This document shows, piece after piece, positions 44,301-55,620 of a DNA stretch of 64,000 nt. Origin of the DNA: Capitulum mitella. Lineage: Eukaryota; Arthropoda; Thecostraca; Pollicipedomorpha; Pollicipedidae. The DNA lies in contig CP099851.1 of NCBI GenBank assembly GCA_030062745.1, forward strand, positions 11,286,393 to 11,350,392, read 5' to 3'. The position numbers were made by a program, and so were the translations under genes. The first letter of the stretch is position 1, and each line of letters begins with the position of its first letter. The notes under the pieces were generated by a model. That model was not told the origin of the DNA and made no database searches. It worked only from the letters and a program-made list of their open reading frames with translations.

Positions 44301-46189
44301 TAAGAACACTGGCAGATCCAGGAGGGACGACGGGGCTATCCTTTGTTGGAAAAGGGAACCAGCATGAATTTTTGGTCATGTGGACGGGAGGGTGTAAATC
44401 TCGGGCAGTTTTTAAGGGAATTATGTGCTGTTTTTGTGGAGAAAAAAGCTGCCGTGTAGCGGAATTCTCTGCTTGGCGTTAAAGTTTTACTATTGTCGAC
44501 CTCGTTTGCGCCAGTATTTTCTTTCTTCAGTTATTGTCTATTTACAAGTCCGCCATGTCAACGAGTTCTTCGTTTATTCGTCAGGGAAACAGAATTTCCG
44601 TTTTCACCACTTACACTTTTGACATCAAACGCTGGCCAATCATCACAATAGCACTTCACTACGTTACGAACGTTACAGGATCCACCACATGTTGAACTGA
44701 TTCGAGAGCACAGTCAAGAGATCGACAGATTGACAGATACCGAGCGGAAACCGGCCCTGCTTATATGCGACCTACAAACGGGGATGATAAAATAGGATGA
44801 TGCAGGTATGATACCATATGCAGCCAATTAGGAGGCGTTTTACAACCTTAATATTCTGGAGAGATTAGGCTTTAACCAATGAACAGGTGTGAGAACACAC
44901 GGAATTCCAGCAACTGGCTGATGTAAGGCGGATGTAAGAGCTCAGAATTTTCCACGGGTGTAAGCTACTTGAAGGTTAGAAAAAGGGAGTATCGTTTAAC
45001 ATTACGGATGCGGTTCACCTTGCGGCACTGCGGCACGATTGATGTATTTCACGCGTTTATGGGCTTTCAGACGTCTTTATCTGATTTCCTCCGGTGCCGA
45101 CTCTAGGGACAAGAGATGAAGGCATTTCGTTGCCCTAGAAAGTCTTCAGAAGCCAAGGGCTTTTGAAGGAAAATCGCTGAGATTTAGAAGAATTTGGAAA
45201 ACATTGAAATTGGAAGGCATTATGTGGATGTGAGATTGAAGGATGTGAGAACTCTAAGGTCATGACGTAAACCGGCTTTGTTCAATAACTTAATAACTTT
45301 TCTGTAGGTCGAAATTTGGAAAAAAAATCAGCATTTGGGGGCAGGTTACGTCATACGGATAAACATCTGTCCCTCCTCCCCTCCCGCGGTTGGGTCCGCC
45401 CTCGTGTAACAATGTCTGTTTTTGGTTGCACTTGATGTCATCACCCACATTATCAGATAGTTGGATATTACTGCTCCCATCAGCATCAAGCTACTGCTCT
45501 GCATGACTTACGTGACTGTTTAGGTGACTCGGGTATAGATGAAGGCTTTGCTACGGCCTGTCTGAGTCTGCGTTTTACTTCGGGGTCGAACTGTGTATCC
45601 ACATTTGTACGCCGTTTCTCCGTTTAATTCAGTCAGTAGGCATTGTGCTTTTCAAGTAGAGTTTGCATTTGATCACGCTCATTCCGTACTTTTTGGCATA
45701 TTTGTATCCGTCCCTCCTGAGCCCACTCGTGGAAATGCTTACGCACAACCTTCTTGGATAGATCTAGTGGTGTGTGGTAAAGGAATGCCTTACCTTTAAC
45801 AAGCATTTTGAGTTTCGTGGAGTTGATGCAACCACGTTGTGAACCGTAGTCTTGCAACTGGATCAACATCATACGTTATAACCTAAAACTCTTCACTTAC
45901 GAAGGGCAAAGCGCTTTTCAGCGGTTCTCCCATGTGCACTAGTCAGGCGTGCCTCATTTTCAGCTGTTGCGTGACGTTCAGAGTCGTGGCAGACCAATGA
46001 ACGCTTGCAGAAGACCCGCATTGCATCGTATTAGCGGGATACAGTACCATCCAGTTTTTTTGATCAGTTACATTCTGATGTCTCTAGACGTTTTTTTTTT
46101 GGAAAACAAGAATTCCTGAAACCCCAAACAACAGCGTTTCCCAAACCAAACAAGCCTGTTTCTGAAATGTCCACTAGGGCGGAACATTC
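44301..46189. other. No recognisable gene
   Basis: About 1.9 kb. A minus-strand frame of 79 codons at 45872-45633 is lysine- and glutamine-rich at its C-terminal end, but matches nothing I know. Confidence 0.4.
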
Positions 46190-46636
46190 TTGTTAGCTTT
46201 TGTGTATGTCCACGTGGTTATTTGGTCCGTGCCTTCTGTAGAATTGCTTCCACTCAGCTTGTATCCGCTTACACATATGCTCCGGTTCAGCCAGTTTCAC
46301 TGGGAGAATGTGTTCATTGCACTGCTCTTCAGTTTGCGTTCGTTCGCACAGTTGGTTCTGTTTATCTTGGCTCCGCTGCTGGCTCAGTTAATCATGGCCG
46401 GTCTGTGTGCTGACTGCACTGGTTCCGCTGTTCCTGCCTGCTTCCTGTGGCAGAACTGGTTGCCTTTTTCGGAACTGGTTTAGCTCTTTCGTATCCGCTG
46501 GCAGAGCTGATTTTGTGTGTGTGTGCTGATAGAGTTGGCAATTTCCACTTTACGGATTCTAGCAAGGCTGGCCTTGTTCATTTTTTATTCGATGGCATGA
46601 TTGATTCTGCTCACTGGTCGATGTGTGATGGTAGTT
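46190..46636 (+). repeat. Eroded left flank of the 33-bp array
   Basis: GGTTC.GTT.AGTTTG-like strings and TCCGCTG recur irregularly, apparently decayed units of the array to the right. Confidence 0.5.
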
Positions 46637-47607
46637 TAGCTGGTTCTGTTCGGTTTGTGTTCGCCGCCAGCGCTGGTTTTGTTCCGGTTTGTGTTCGCTG
46701 GCGGGCTGGTTCTGTTCAGTTTGTCCGTTGGCGGGGCTGGTCATGTTCAGTTTGTGTCCGCTGGTGGGGATGGTTCTGTTCAGTTTGTGTCCGCTGGTGG
46801 GGCTGATTCCCTTCAGTTTGTGTCCGCTGGTGGGGCTGGTTCTGTTTAGTTTGTGTTTGCTGGGGGGGCTGGTTCTGTTTAGTTTTTGTCCGCTGGTGGG
46901 GCTGGTTTTGTTCAGTTTGTGTCTACTGGCGGGGTTGGCTCTGTCCAGCTGTGTCCGCTGGTGCGGCTGGTTCTGTTCAGTGTGTGTCTGCTGGTAGGGC
47001 TGGTTCTGTTCAGCCTGTGTCCGCTGGCGGGGCTAGTGCTGTTCAGTATCTGTCAGCTGGCGGGGCTGGTTCTGTTCAGTTTGTGTCTACTGGCGCGGTT
47101 GGTTCTGTTCAGTTGTGTCCGCTGGTGGCGCTGGTTTTGTTCAGATTGTGTCCGCTGATGGGGCTGGTTCTGTTCAGTTTGTGTTCGCTGGTGGGGCTGG
47201 TTCTGTTCAGTTTGTAACCACTGGTGGGGCTGGTTCTGTTCAGTTTGTGTCAACTGGGGGGGGGGCTGGTTTTGTCCACTTTGTGTCTTCTGGCGGGGTT
47301 GGTTCTGTTCAGTTGTGTTCGCTGGTGGGGCTGGTTTTGTTTAGATTGTGGCCGCTGGTGGGGCGGGTTCTGTTCAGTTTGTGTTCGCTGGTGTGGTTGG
47401 TTCTGTTCAGTTTGTGTCCGCTGGTGGGGCGGGTTCTGTCCAGCTGTGTCCGCTGGTGGGGCTGATTCTGTTCAGTTTGTGTCCGCTGGTGGGGCCGGTT
47501 CTGTTTAGTTTGTGTTCGCTGGTGTGGTTGGTTTTGTTCAGTTTGTGTCCGCTGGTGGGGCGGCTGGTTCTGTTCAGTTTGTGTCCGCTGGCGGGGCTGG
47601 TTCTGCT
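46637..47607 (+). repeat. 33-bp minisatellite, about 29 units
   Basis: The unit joins GCTGGTGGGGCTGGTTCTG to TTCAGTTTGTGTCC. Because 33 is divisible by three and the unit lacks stops in five of six frames, overlapping frames encode 11-residue repeats such as SAGGAGSVQFV, LVGLVLFSLCP, WWGWFCSVCVR and, on the minus strand, GHKLNRTSPTS. One-base changes in unit length (CAGTTGTGTCC against CAGTTTGTGTCC, and the long G-run near 47258) shift frame repeatedly. That argues against a translated repeat protein. Confidence 0.93.
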
Positions 47608-47629
47608 GTAGTTCCAATACCGGACCCTC

Positions 47630-47900
47630 CCGGCTGGCGCGGCATTAGAATACAGCCGGCGAAAGGCTAGCTCAAGGCCAAGGCCGCCCGTCCGCCGCCG
47701 CGTGTCAGCGGTGTAGGCAAAACAGCTGCGCTCCGCCGCGCGGCTGCAGCGCTCCGGCACGGGAAGCGACAGCACGGACGGCCGCCAGCCCGGGACAGAC
47801 AGACAGCTGCGACACGCAGGTGGTGCCGGAGCCGTGCAAACGCGTCGGAGGAGCGCGGGCTTACCGTCGCAGGGCAGGGCTCTGATTTCGTGCGAGCCGT
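47630..47900. other. CpG-rich island
   Basis: GC-rich, CpG-dense block directly after the 33-bp array. No exon or core promoter recognised. Confidence 0.45.
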
Positions 47901-47939
47901 CATTTGAACAAAGCGGTGCTTCGAAATGACAAGGCTATC

Positions 47940-48115
47940 TCTCGCACCGGCGTAACGGGCCATTGGAATACCGGACCAGCACCGAATCCACATCAGCGTG
48001 CCTGGCCAGTGCAGAACCCACGGCGGCGTACCGGGCCAGTACCGGACCCACACCGCCAGTACCGTACCCACAACAGCGTACCGCGCCAGTACCGCATCCA
48101 AAAGCAAGCGTTGGG
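47940..48115 (+). repeat. Degenerate ~30-bp tandem repeat
   Basis: Four to five units resembling GCGTACCGGGCCAGTACC followed by GGACCCACA. Confidence 0.75.
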
Positions 48116-49744
48116 CGTGAGTGGCGGGTTCAAGACATCATGCGAATGGTGTGAGGCGATCGCGGCGCTACAGAGTTCATCAGCAGAGCGGGAAGCAGCG
48201 TAGCGCAGACCAGCAGAGAGCACGTGCACACACAGGGACGCCATTTCGATGGCAGGCGAACTGGGCTTCGTTCCGGGTTGAAATCAAGCAGCGCGATAGA
48301 GGGTTAAGCTAGTGCTTTGTCGTTGCGTAGGAAAAGCACTCTCGCTACAGGGCCTTTGGTACAGTCTGGCTCGTCATTGAAGTCCGGCTGTGAAAATTCC
48401 GGTTGTCTGAAACAAGATGTTTGGTCACTGGGCATTGGATAGAACTGAAATTTGCCGAATCGAATCTGATGATCAACTGTGGTGCACTGGACGGCTTGTA
48501 AATAGCTGTTAAGTAATAGATATGCAGTGTGAGGTTCGCTCGCGTGATTTTCAAAAGATAGCTTCTGCGCTGCACTCAGAGGCGTAGCCAGAGTGAGATT
48601 GGCCATGGTCCCAGTTGCGAATGAAAATCTAGTTTTTCCTCACGCCCAAAAACGAAAATAAATAAATATTTCCGGAACTCGAACATGAAGTGGCAGAAAA
48701 CCGCCGAGTTACCAGGTATGGGAGGATTAGGTTCATTCTGGCTCCTCCCATGAGGGATCCTGGCTACGCCCCTGGCTGCACTGCATTTGCAATTGCATGC
48801 GCCAAAGCAACGTCGCCATATGAACAAGGAACTCATGCGTGCCATCATGTTGGTGACATGTCGTTGTGTGTGCCTTCTTCGACATCCTAGTACTGGGGCT
48901 AGTGAAGAACGGGCAATGTTTCATTCAGTAATGCATTTCCTTCATCCGTTTCGTTAACGCAGATTCCTGTCCATGCCAATGAAGTGAGAACAGAAGGAAC
49001 CTGCCACGTGTGAATGCGTCTTTTGAGGAGTCAGTCATAATACGCTAAGGGATACCCAAGTAAAAATGTCTTAAATTATTAGAATTTATGCACCCCTATG
49101 ACACAGCGCCCGTGTTCTAAAGCTGGGGTCTCCGTAACGCGGTCCCGCTTATGCAATTTGCAGCAGCCAACGTTTTGCCATAGACAGTCCCACAAGTTCA
49201 CGGGCGGGACATGTCACCACAGTGACAGGAGCAGGTGTGCTGAATTTTGGACCGAGCCCAGAGCAGCGCACAGCAAACATCGGACTGCTACGCAGGCAGT
49301 TCGAGCCTGTGACGCTCGTACGCCGCCAGTCTGCCTTTGTTTTGCCATGAGGTCATCGCGTTGGAATGTCCTGCGTTGATTCTGGGAATTGAGAACATTT
49401 TGACGCAAATCTGTCGCCGCTGACCCCACTTGAACCAAACAGCCATGTTCTGATATTTGTATGTTTTTCGTCGCCCGATTAATAGCAGACGTCCAGCATC
49501 GTGGAAGGGGAACTAAGAAACTGAGCGATGTGAGAAAAGCAGCCAGCTGGGTTGAAGGGGAAATATAACCTGTCTGCTCGTTCATGCGGTGCTGAAATAA
49601 TCTCCTAAACATTGAGGCCTTGCCGGGGTGTCAAAGTGAACGACGCGTACAGCCGCATGACATCAATTCAGCAGCACTGGGCTCCGCTATCGGACAGCAC
49701 GTCTTTCCGATCTTGAGAAGCCACGTAAGCACTCAGTATGCAGC
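48116..49744. other. No recognisable gene
   Basis: Mixed sequence. GAGGGATCCTGGCTACGCC near 48751 and AGGCGTAGCCAGAGTGAG near 48581 are short inverted relatives that may be ends of a small repeat. No coding family. Confidence 0.4.
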
Positions 49745-50350
49745 CTGACAGCTGGCCTCGCGCGACCCAGAGTGGCGTGACGTCACCAGAACCTCCGCCG
49801 AGTCCGGGTCACGTCGGTCGGCAGCCGCCGCGTGACGTCATCCGTCTGGGACCGGGCAATCGCCCCGGGAACCAGTGTGGGGCTGGTGTCGGGTCTGTGT
49901 CGTGAAGAGCAGTGTGGTGTTGGTGTCGAGTCCTTGTCTCATCGGAGCCAGTGTAGGGTCGGTGTTAGATCTGTGTCACCGGAACCACTGTGGGGTCGCT
50001 GTTGGGCCCGTGTCGCGGCAGCCAGTGCGGGGTGGGCGTCAGGTGTGTGTCGCGCGTGGCGGGTGCCGCCGGTCCGGCCAGGCAGCAGGGTCTGAGTCTG
50101 TCGTATGCCGGCCGAGTGAGTCGGCGAGACGGTGATCTGCGCTCCGGGTGACGGAGTCACTCCGCGGCTGGCGTCGCCGTGGCGCCGTCTGGTCAGTGAG
50201 CGGCTCCAGCACGCCTGACGCGACCCTGAGGCAGCGCGTGCGGCGAGTGGCCGGTCCTCTCCCAGGCATCTGTTGCCAAGAGCCTGAAGGTCCTCGTCGG
50301 GAGCTGCCGGCCGAAAGTGAAAACGCCAAGGACATCTTCGGTGCATCTCC
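49745..50350. promoter_or_regulatory. CpG-rich island with two consensus CREs
   Basis: GTGACGTCA occurs at 49777-49785 and 49832-49840, 55 bp apart, in CpG-dense DNA just upstream of the 37-39-bp array. Paired CREs in a CpG-rich island are a common promoter arrangement, but no downstream exon is recognised. Confidence 0.4.
49873..50060 (+). repeat. 37-39-bp minisatellite, five units
   Basis: Units begin CAGTGTGGGGCTGGTGTC (with variants) at 49873, 49910, 49949, 49986 and 50023. Confidence 0.8.
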
Positions 50351-51119
50351 GTCGCCCTTGTAACGGCCATACGGCTGAGGATTGCCAGGCGCACGAGCCA
50401 CTTTTATGTCGCCGATTCGATCCTGCTGTCCTCTGACGGCTGCATTGACCGAATAGTGGGCGCTGCAAATGGATGAAAAGTCCCTGGATATCTGTTGAGT
50501 CTCTTGTTTTTGCCACCAAAAGAATACAGAACGAATGCTTAATCTGCAAGGATCTCAGATGTTACAAGAAATCGGCAAGCATACCAAACCCCCATGAGTC
50601 TCCAGTGGGTAAGGTAAAGAAGGAATACGGTATGCTGTAGAAGATATGTTGCATTTTGTCATAATAGTACCTTGCCCTGTGAGTTACACCAAGATGTCCC
50701 CCTACTTATACAAAAACATAATTCGTACAATGTCTGAATTTGAACGTCTGATCACTGATGATGTCAGTGTACCTCAATTCATTTTCCTCCTCAGTATACA
50801 AATAATGCATTGCAACACCTGTCTTCAGATCCGAGGCCGCTGTTAAGTAATGCTAGTTGGATGTTTTTGCAACGTTTGACGGTAGCTAATTTCCGCGAAG
50901 CCATTTTGAAATGAGAAGTAGCGGTTCAGTTAGAGTCGTTTCAAGTTCAGCAGCATCCTTGTGTATAAGTATAATCGTCTTATCATCTGCGCACGAGGGT
51001 AATGCCGTTTTTGTGTATGCGTAATGGAAGTCATTTAACCTTCGCTTACTCTTCGGTCGATTTCTGATTTTTGATTTCGACGATTTTTCGAACGAGGCAG
51101 CCACATTTTGCCTGCTGTC
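50351..51119. other. No recognisable gene
   Basis: Nothing recognised on either strand. Confidence 0.4.
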
Positions 51120-51928
51120 GTCCTTGACCTGGCCTGACCTGTCCTGTCCTTGACTTCCTGTCGTTCAAGAGCACATTATAACGATCATTGTGATCAAATG
51201 AAATCAAATCAACTTTGTTCAAAGGTTAAAGGTTTGATCGCAAAACTTTTACCTTATCACAAAATGAAATGTAAGATTTGTTCCTGGTTGACCTGATTTG
51301 CCCCTAGATAGCCTATATTAACTGTTTTTGGTAAAAGTTACCAATCTGACCAAATGTTCGCAATAGCGATTCTAAAACGTATGCTCGAAGTTACTTAACT
51401 TGCGTGACAGCTTCGACATAAATCAGTGCTGTATGCCAATAGTTGTGGACCTGACTGGACATGACCTGAGTAGCGGAATTTTTTATGACAGTGAAAAACG
51501 TTTCGGGCTGTTTTCTTTATTTTTGAGTACTCATTATCAGTTTATATGACGGTCACATTCGCTTTTATTGCCCACAGATTTTGGACGTCATGACATGACC
51601 TCGTTTGACCTCTTGACCCTAAACTCGTAAGTCCATACATATGCAATCATTCTTCATAAAATTTGGCGAGCGTTCGATTGCTGACACTCTCATTTCCGTT
51701 GCTCTCTTAGTTTTCGAGATCATGGGGGTTTCGAGGATCCCCATCCCGGATAAGGGATGGGGATGGGAGATTCAGACACCCGGGAGTGCGCAAGTTAAGT
51801 ACGCGATGGGAACGGGACCCCAGGTAGACCCTGTGGTACATCCATGGCAACATCGCGAGATTCTGAAGCATTGTTTCGAATTTAGGATAACTTTTTTACC
51901 TAGTATCTTGGGCAAGAAAGGCGGCATT
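51120..51928. repeat. TGACCT-rich element remnant
   Basis: GACCTGGCCTGACCTGTCC near 51127, GGACATGACCTGAG near 51458 and CATGACATGACCTCGTTTGACCTC near 51590 resemble the 35-36-kb zone. A GGATCCCCATCCC/GGGATGGGGATGGG palindrome at 51738-51768 resembles a subterminal block. Confidence 0.45.
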
Positions 51929-52451
51929 TTAACCTTGTTCTCGTACCCATACCGCTAGGGTGTATTCCCCTATGGAGGGGAGCTTATTCGCCCCTACCTC
52001 CTCGGATCTCGAGAATTATCCGTCCGATTACATCGCAGCAGCTGATATGATATCAACAAAAGTACTTTTTTATGTTTGCTCAGCTGTTTCCCTATATCTT
52101 CATTTGAAGTTTTAAGTTCTATCTCAACAAAAACACTTTTTTTGTTTGCTCAGCTACCTGCCTATGCTCTCATATGAGGCTTTAAGTTCTATCTTAAAAT
52201 CTCTATTTTTGGCAGTCGTTTTTTCTTTCACCTTGAACAGTTCCAAAAATGGCCTAAGGTGCCTCCGAAAAACTTGGGTTGGCTCCATCCCTAATACAAA
52301 TATGAAAAAAGCAAAATACAAATATGAGAATCTAAAATTATATGCAAAAAAAATAATAGGAAAAGTCAATAACTTTCATGAAGCTGCTTCAAGCGTCCTG
52401 GAAATGACGAGCAAAAAATCCCAAGGCTCCCCCATACAGGAGTAGTGTTAA
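51929..52451 (-). mobile_element. TTAA-2 element, short inverted copy
   Basis: TTAA at 51929-51932 and 52448-52451 bound about 515 bp. Ends read CCTTGTTCTCGTACCC and, inverted, CACTACTCCTGTATGGGGG, both eroded forms of CCCTATTCCCG. A GGGGAGC-TTATTC-GCCCCT block lies near 51976. The interior has the family's 5' part in reverse (CTAAGGTGCCTCC near 52254, CATGAAGCTGCTTC near 52378) but lacks much of the 3' part. A 60-70-bp segment (GTTTGCTCAGCT...TTTTAAGTTCTATCT) is duplicated at 52073-52195. Confidence 0.72.
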
Positions 52452-52665
52452 TGGGTCGGCAGGTATGTAGAGGCCGGGCATTGCAATTTTTGAAGATAGG
52501 CTGGATTACCGCAAGTTTGAAAACAGTAGGAAACAAAGCGGACAATAAACAAGCGTTGAATATGTGAATCATGTACTTCAATATGCACATATGAACATGT
52601 GTGTGTTAATGTCACCAGAAGCTGACCAACGGCCATTTTACTAGCGCCAGACGCCTTGTAGATCT
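52452..52665 (-). pseudogene. LINE reverse-transcriptase fragment
   Basis: Reading the minus strand, a frame contains KASG (52657-52646), equivalent to the K(A/S)xGPD motif before the RT palm. After a shift of frame it continues FNACLLSALFPTVFKLAV, then IQPIFK and CRPI. This is the order seen in non-LTR retrotransposon reverse transcriptases: IFNxSLxxGxFPxxWKxAxVxPIxK then NYRPIS. In this frame a TAA stop lies upstream, so at least one frameshift separates the two blocks. The active-site YADD region is absent. The fragment ends exactly at the TTAA (52448-52451) of the adjacent element, which lies in the codons for Ile-Asn after CRP. The clade (Jockey, CR1 or RTE-like) cannot be decided. I am confident of the RT identity and that it is non-functional. 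Confidence 0.78.
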
Positions 52666-54159
52666 AGAAAATTATCACTTTTTGTTTCTGGATGGTTGTA
52701 ACGGATTGATTGATGATTGTAAGCCTCATTCTTGTCAAGCCGTCGCGTGGCAAACTGAAGCGATTTCCCGTGCCAGATTTATGTTCATCTGGTGGAATAT
52801 TGTACAAGCTTTCCGGTGCTGCTAAAAGTTCGTGGATGCCTGCCTTCCAGAGTACTTTTTAGAAGAGACAAAATCGTGTCAGGTTTTGGGAGGCAGCTAT
52901 TTTTTCCATACATCAATCATGCTGTGGCCAAGGAAATGTAAAATATTTACTTTGGATTAAAAAAAAAACTATTACGCATACTGCAGGTCCCCACCGCTTC
53001 CAGATTAACGGCCGCAGAAATAAATCTGACACTCAGGCATGGTTTACTGGTTTTCTTACGTCAGGTTCCTGATAATGCTGTTATGTGTTATGTCGTTTCG
53101 GTTTCATCCATCAATTTTGAGAACTTATCACGCCTCTTCAGTTGTGGACGAATATTTATCTAAAATACGAAGTGCATTTTGAGTGATTTCTGAAAGGAGA
53201 TAAACCGCATGTTCCGCATTGCTGCGTAAATGAGAGTTGCAAGCAAATCTGAGCTGTTTGGTCATACGATAAAGAAAATGTGCTGGCATCAGTACTGAAT
53301 CTAAACGGGTCAAACAAAACTTGGTATCTTACTGAAACCATAATCGAACCTTTAAATGTCCCAGAGGAGAGAAACTGAATGAAAAGAATGAACTTAAGGA
53401 AGAAGATCACTGTCGAGAAGCTCAGAGTGGTACACATCATTACAAGCTAAACATCGAGTGGTGTGCTTCCTGAGGTGGTGATGTACTAGAAGAGAAGAAG
53501 AAGGTTAGCGAAAAGTCACAGCTAGGTTTGGTGGTGCAGGTGGAATATCGGTAAAATTATTTATTTGTAGCCGCCACGGTGACCAGGCCGTTAAGAGGCC
53601 GTTAAGAGGCCGGACATCAGGGTCGGTGCTGGACTGACGCTGGACTGGAGTCCCAGGACGGGCACCTGTGTTCGACCCGAGAAAGAATCCTGGTGACAGG
53701 ATCAGCCGGCGGCAGGACCATGCCGTGGAGCTGCTCGACACCATCAGTATTCTCCAGCGTAGTCTGCTTCGGGGTCTGGGGCAAAATCACACGGCACTTG
53801 ACGGGGTTTGGGTCCGGCAAAAAGCTCGACTTCGCCTGGACTCCGATCCCAGTGCTACTCACTGCACTATGTTTGGGCGAAGTTGAATACAAGTATTCGT
53901 TTGTTTCTGTATTCATGTATTGATGTTGGACATTGGATTTGCCGCAAAAAAACGAGCCGTTTCAACTATTGCAGTTTACTTATCTTTCGCTCCCTGATGT
54001 TGGTTAACATAAAAAAGCAAATAAATTTTGGTCAGCGCTAAGGGCAAACGACGGCATTATAGCGAAATGCTGAATCTGTTGCCAACCATTTGATGATTAT
54101 ATTGAAGATGATGAGCTTCCTGATGGAAATGATCGCGCACTTGCTTACTTAGTTCACTT
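52666..54159. other. No gene; 11-bp duplication at 53585-53611
   Basis: AGGCCGTTAAG is repeated at 53585-53611. Frames near 53617-53923 look faintly protein-like but overlap on both strands without a recognisable family. Confidence 0.4.
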
Positions 54160-54196
54160 TGTGCGTTGGATCCAGTACGACTGGATCCAACGCACA
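54160..54196. repeat. Perfect 17-bp inverted repeat, 3-nt loop
   Basis: TGTGCGTTGGATCCAGT (54160-54176) and its exact reverse complement (54180-54196) are separated by ACG. This is a tight cruciform/hairpin with no mismatches in otherwise unremarkable sequence. Confidence 0.9.
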
Positions 54197-55239
54197 GTTT
54201 TTTCATAGAATAGTTTCCTTGACGCTTGTAGAGGAAATTATTTTAGTGTTTCCGTATAGAGGTCTCCATGCCTAAGAAGGTTCTTAGACAAAGTATTTAA
54301 AAATTATCATTGAAATTTAGTAACATTTTCTACGTAATAATTACCTAATATTGCTATTTAAAAAAACATTATTAGAAAACTGTTGTAGTGTTATTGTGCA
54401 TTTTCATTGCTGTAATGTGACGATCAAACAAAGCTCCAGCCACCAGATGGTTCTGCAAACCAGAGTCTCAAGACACCTGAATATAAAAGAAGTTGACTTT
54501 TATACGTATTCAGATTTCACATTGGTGTTCAGTTTGTGACATCACGCCTTAAAACGTAATATTCTTGTATAGCTATGCAAAATATACCATTATTGTGCAT
54601 ACGTTTGGGGAAAATGCAAGGCAGATGGTGGTCGTGGGCGATCAGTTACTGGGACATGCCATTTGCAAGTTCTCAAATTAACACGACCGCAAGAAATGAT
54701 CGATACCACCTGATTTAGAAAGGCCAGCAACAACTGATAGACTTTTTAAGAATGTCCATTCTGATACATCCCTGGAGTTAAATCTTGTCACGCTCTGTTG
54801 TACAAGTGCCACCACGGTACCTCGGCTGTAGAAATCAGATGCTGCTCATTTGAAAAAGAATGCGATAAAATAGCCGAAAATCGAATACTGTCGCCGAATA
54901 CCAGTCCAATAGCAGTCAATGGTGTATCTTTAATCCCTGTCATACGTATGTTTGTCAATATGTTTGGTTAGTGCGTCTCATTGGAAACTTCTGCGCAATA
55001 AAGGTTTGACTCAATGACGTCCACTGCCATCTAGCTTAATTTCCTCATCGGTTCCTCGCACGAAGGCCGTTTTTTTTTTGGAAAAAATCAAGTCACTGGA
55101 ACAACAATCACCAAAGCAAAAATCTTTTGAAATTACACGTAAAGATCGCGCAGTTCCTCTGAGGATGACAGTGCATACCGTGGACAGTATCTCAGCAATT
55201 ACACTTCTTTCCTGCAAATCCCCCCCTCCAAAAGAAAAA
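54197..55239. other. No recognisable gene
   Basis: AT-rich, unrecognised. Confidence 0.4.
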
Positions 55240-55435
55240 TACCCACCATAGCACCCTGCGGCGCCAGTACTGCGTCCGGCCCGGAGACGTGGTTTGCTCG
55301 GCGGCGAGTGGGCCTGTTGGCGGATTGCGCGGCGCCGGCGTTCTGTATTGGTGACGTGCACAGGCCGCGGCTGCTGCCGAGCCCGCGAGGAAAAACGCCA
55401 CTCGCGTGCGGCCACCCTCTCACGACGCTGCCGAC
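55240..55435. other. CpG-rich patch
   Basis: A short GC-rich block (GCGGCGCCAG..., GGCGGCGAGTGG) flanked by average DNA, just left of the CTGATCAG cluster. No exon recognised. Confidence 0.4.
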
Positions 55436-55458
55436 GTCTGCTAGTGATCAGATGTCTC

Positions 55459-55538
55459 CGCCCTCTGATCAGGCCCTCTGATCAGGTGTCCAGATCACCG
55501 CCCTCTGATCAGGCCTTCTGATCAGCTGTTTGTTGTTC
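55459..55538 (+). repeat. 40-bp duplication with four CTGATCAG palindromes
   Basis: CTGATCAG lies at 55465, 55478, 55505 and 55518, two per 40-bp unit. Further GATCAGA/CTGATCA strings occur at 55445 and 55564-55600. Confidence 0.8.
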
Positions 55539-55620
55539 CCTTGCGCTACGATCTGATCTTTGCGATCAGATATTTCCAGGGAGAGCTCTGGCCTCTGATC
55601 AAGACACTATCCGCACAGTC

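Noticed and set aside
46447-47775. Multiple overlapping repeat-protein frames
   Set aside because: Explained by the 33-bp stop-free unit; unit length changes shift the frame repeatedly, unlike a maintained coding repeat.
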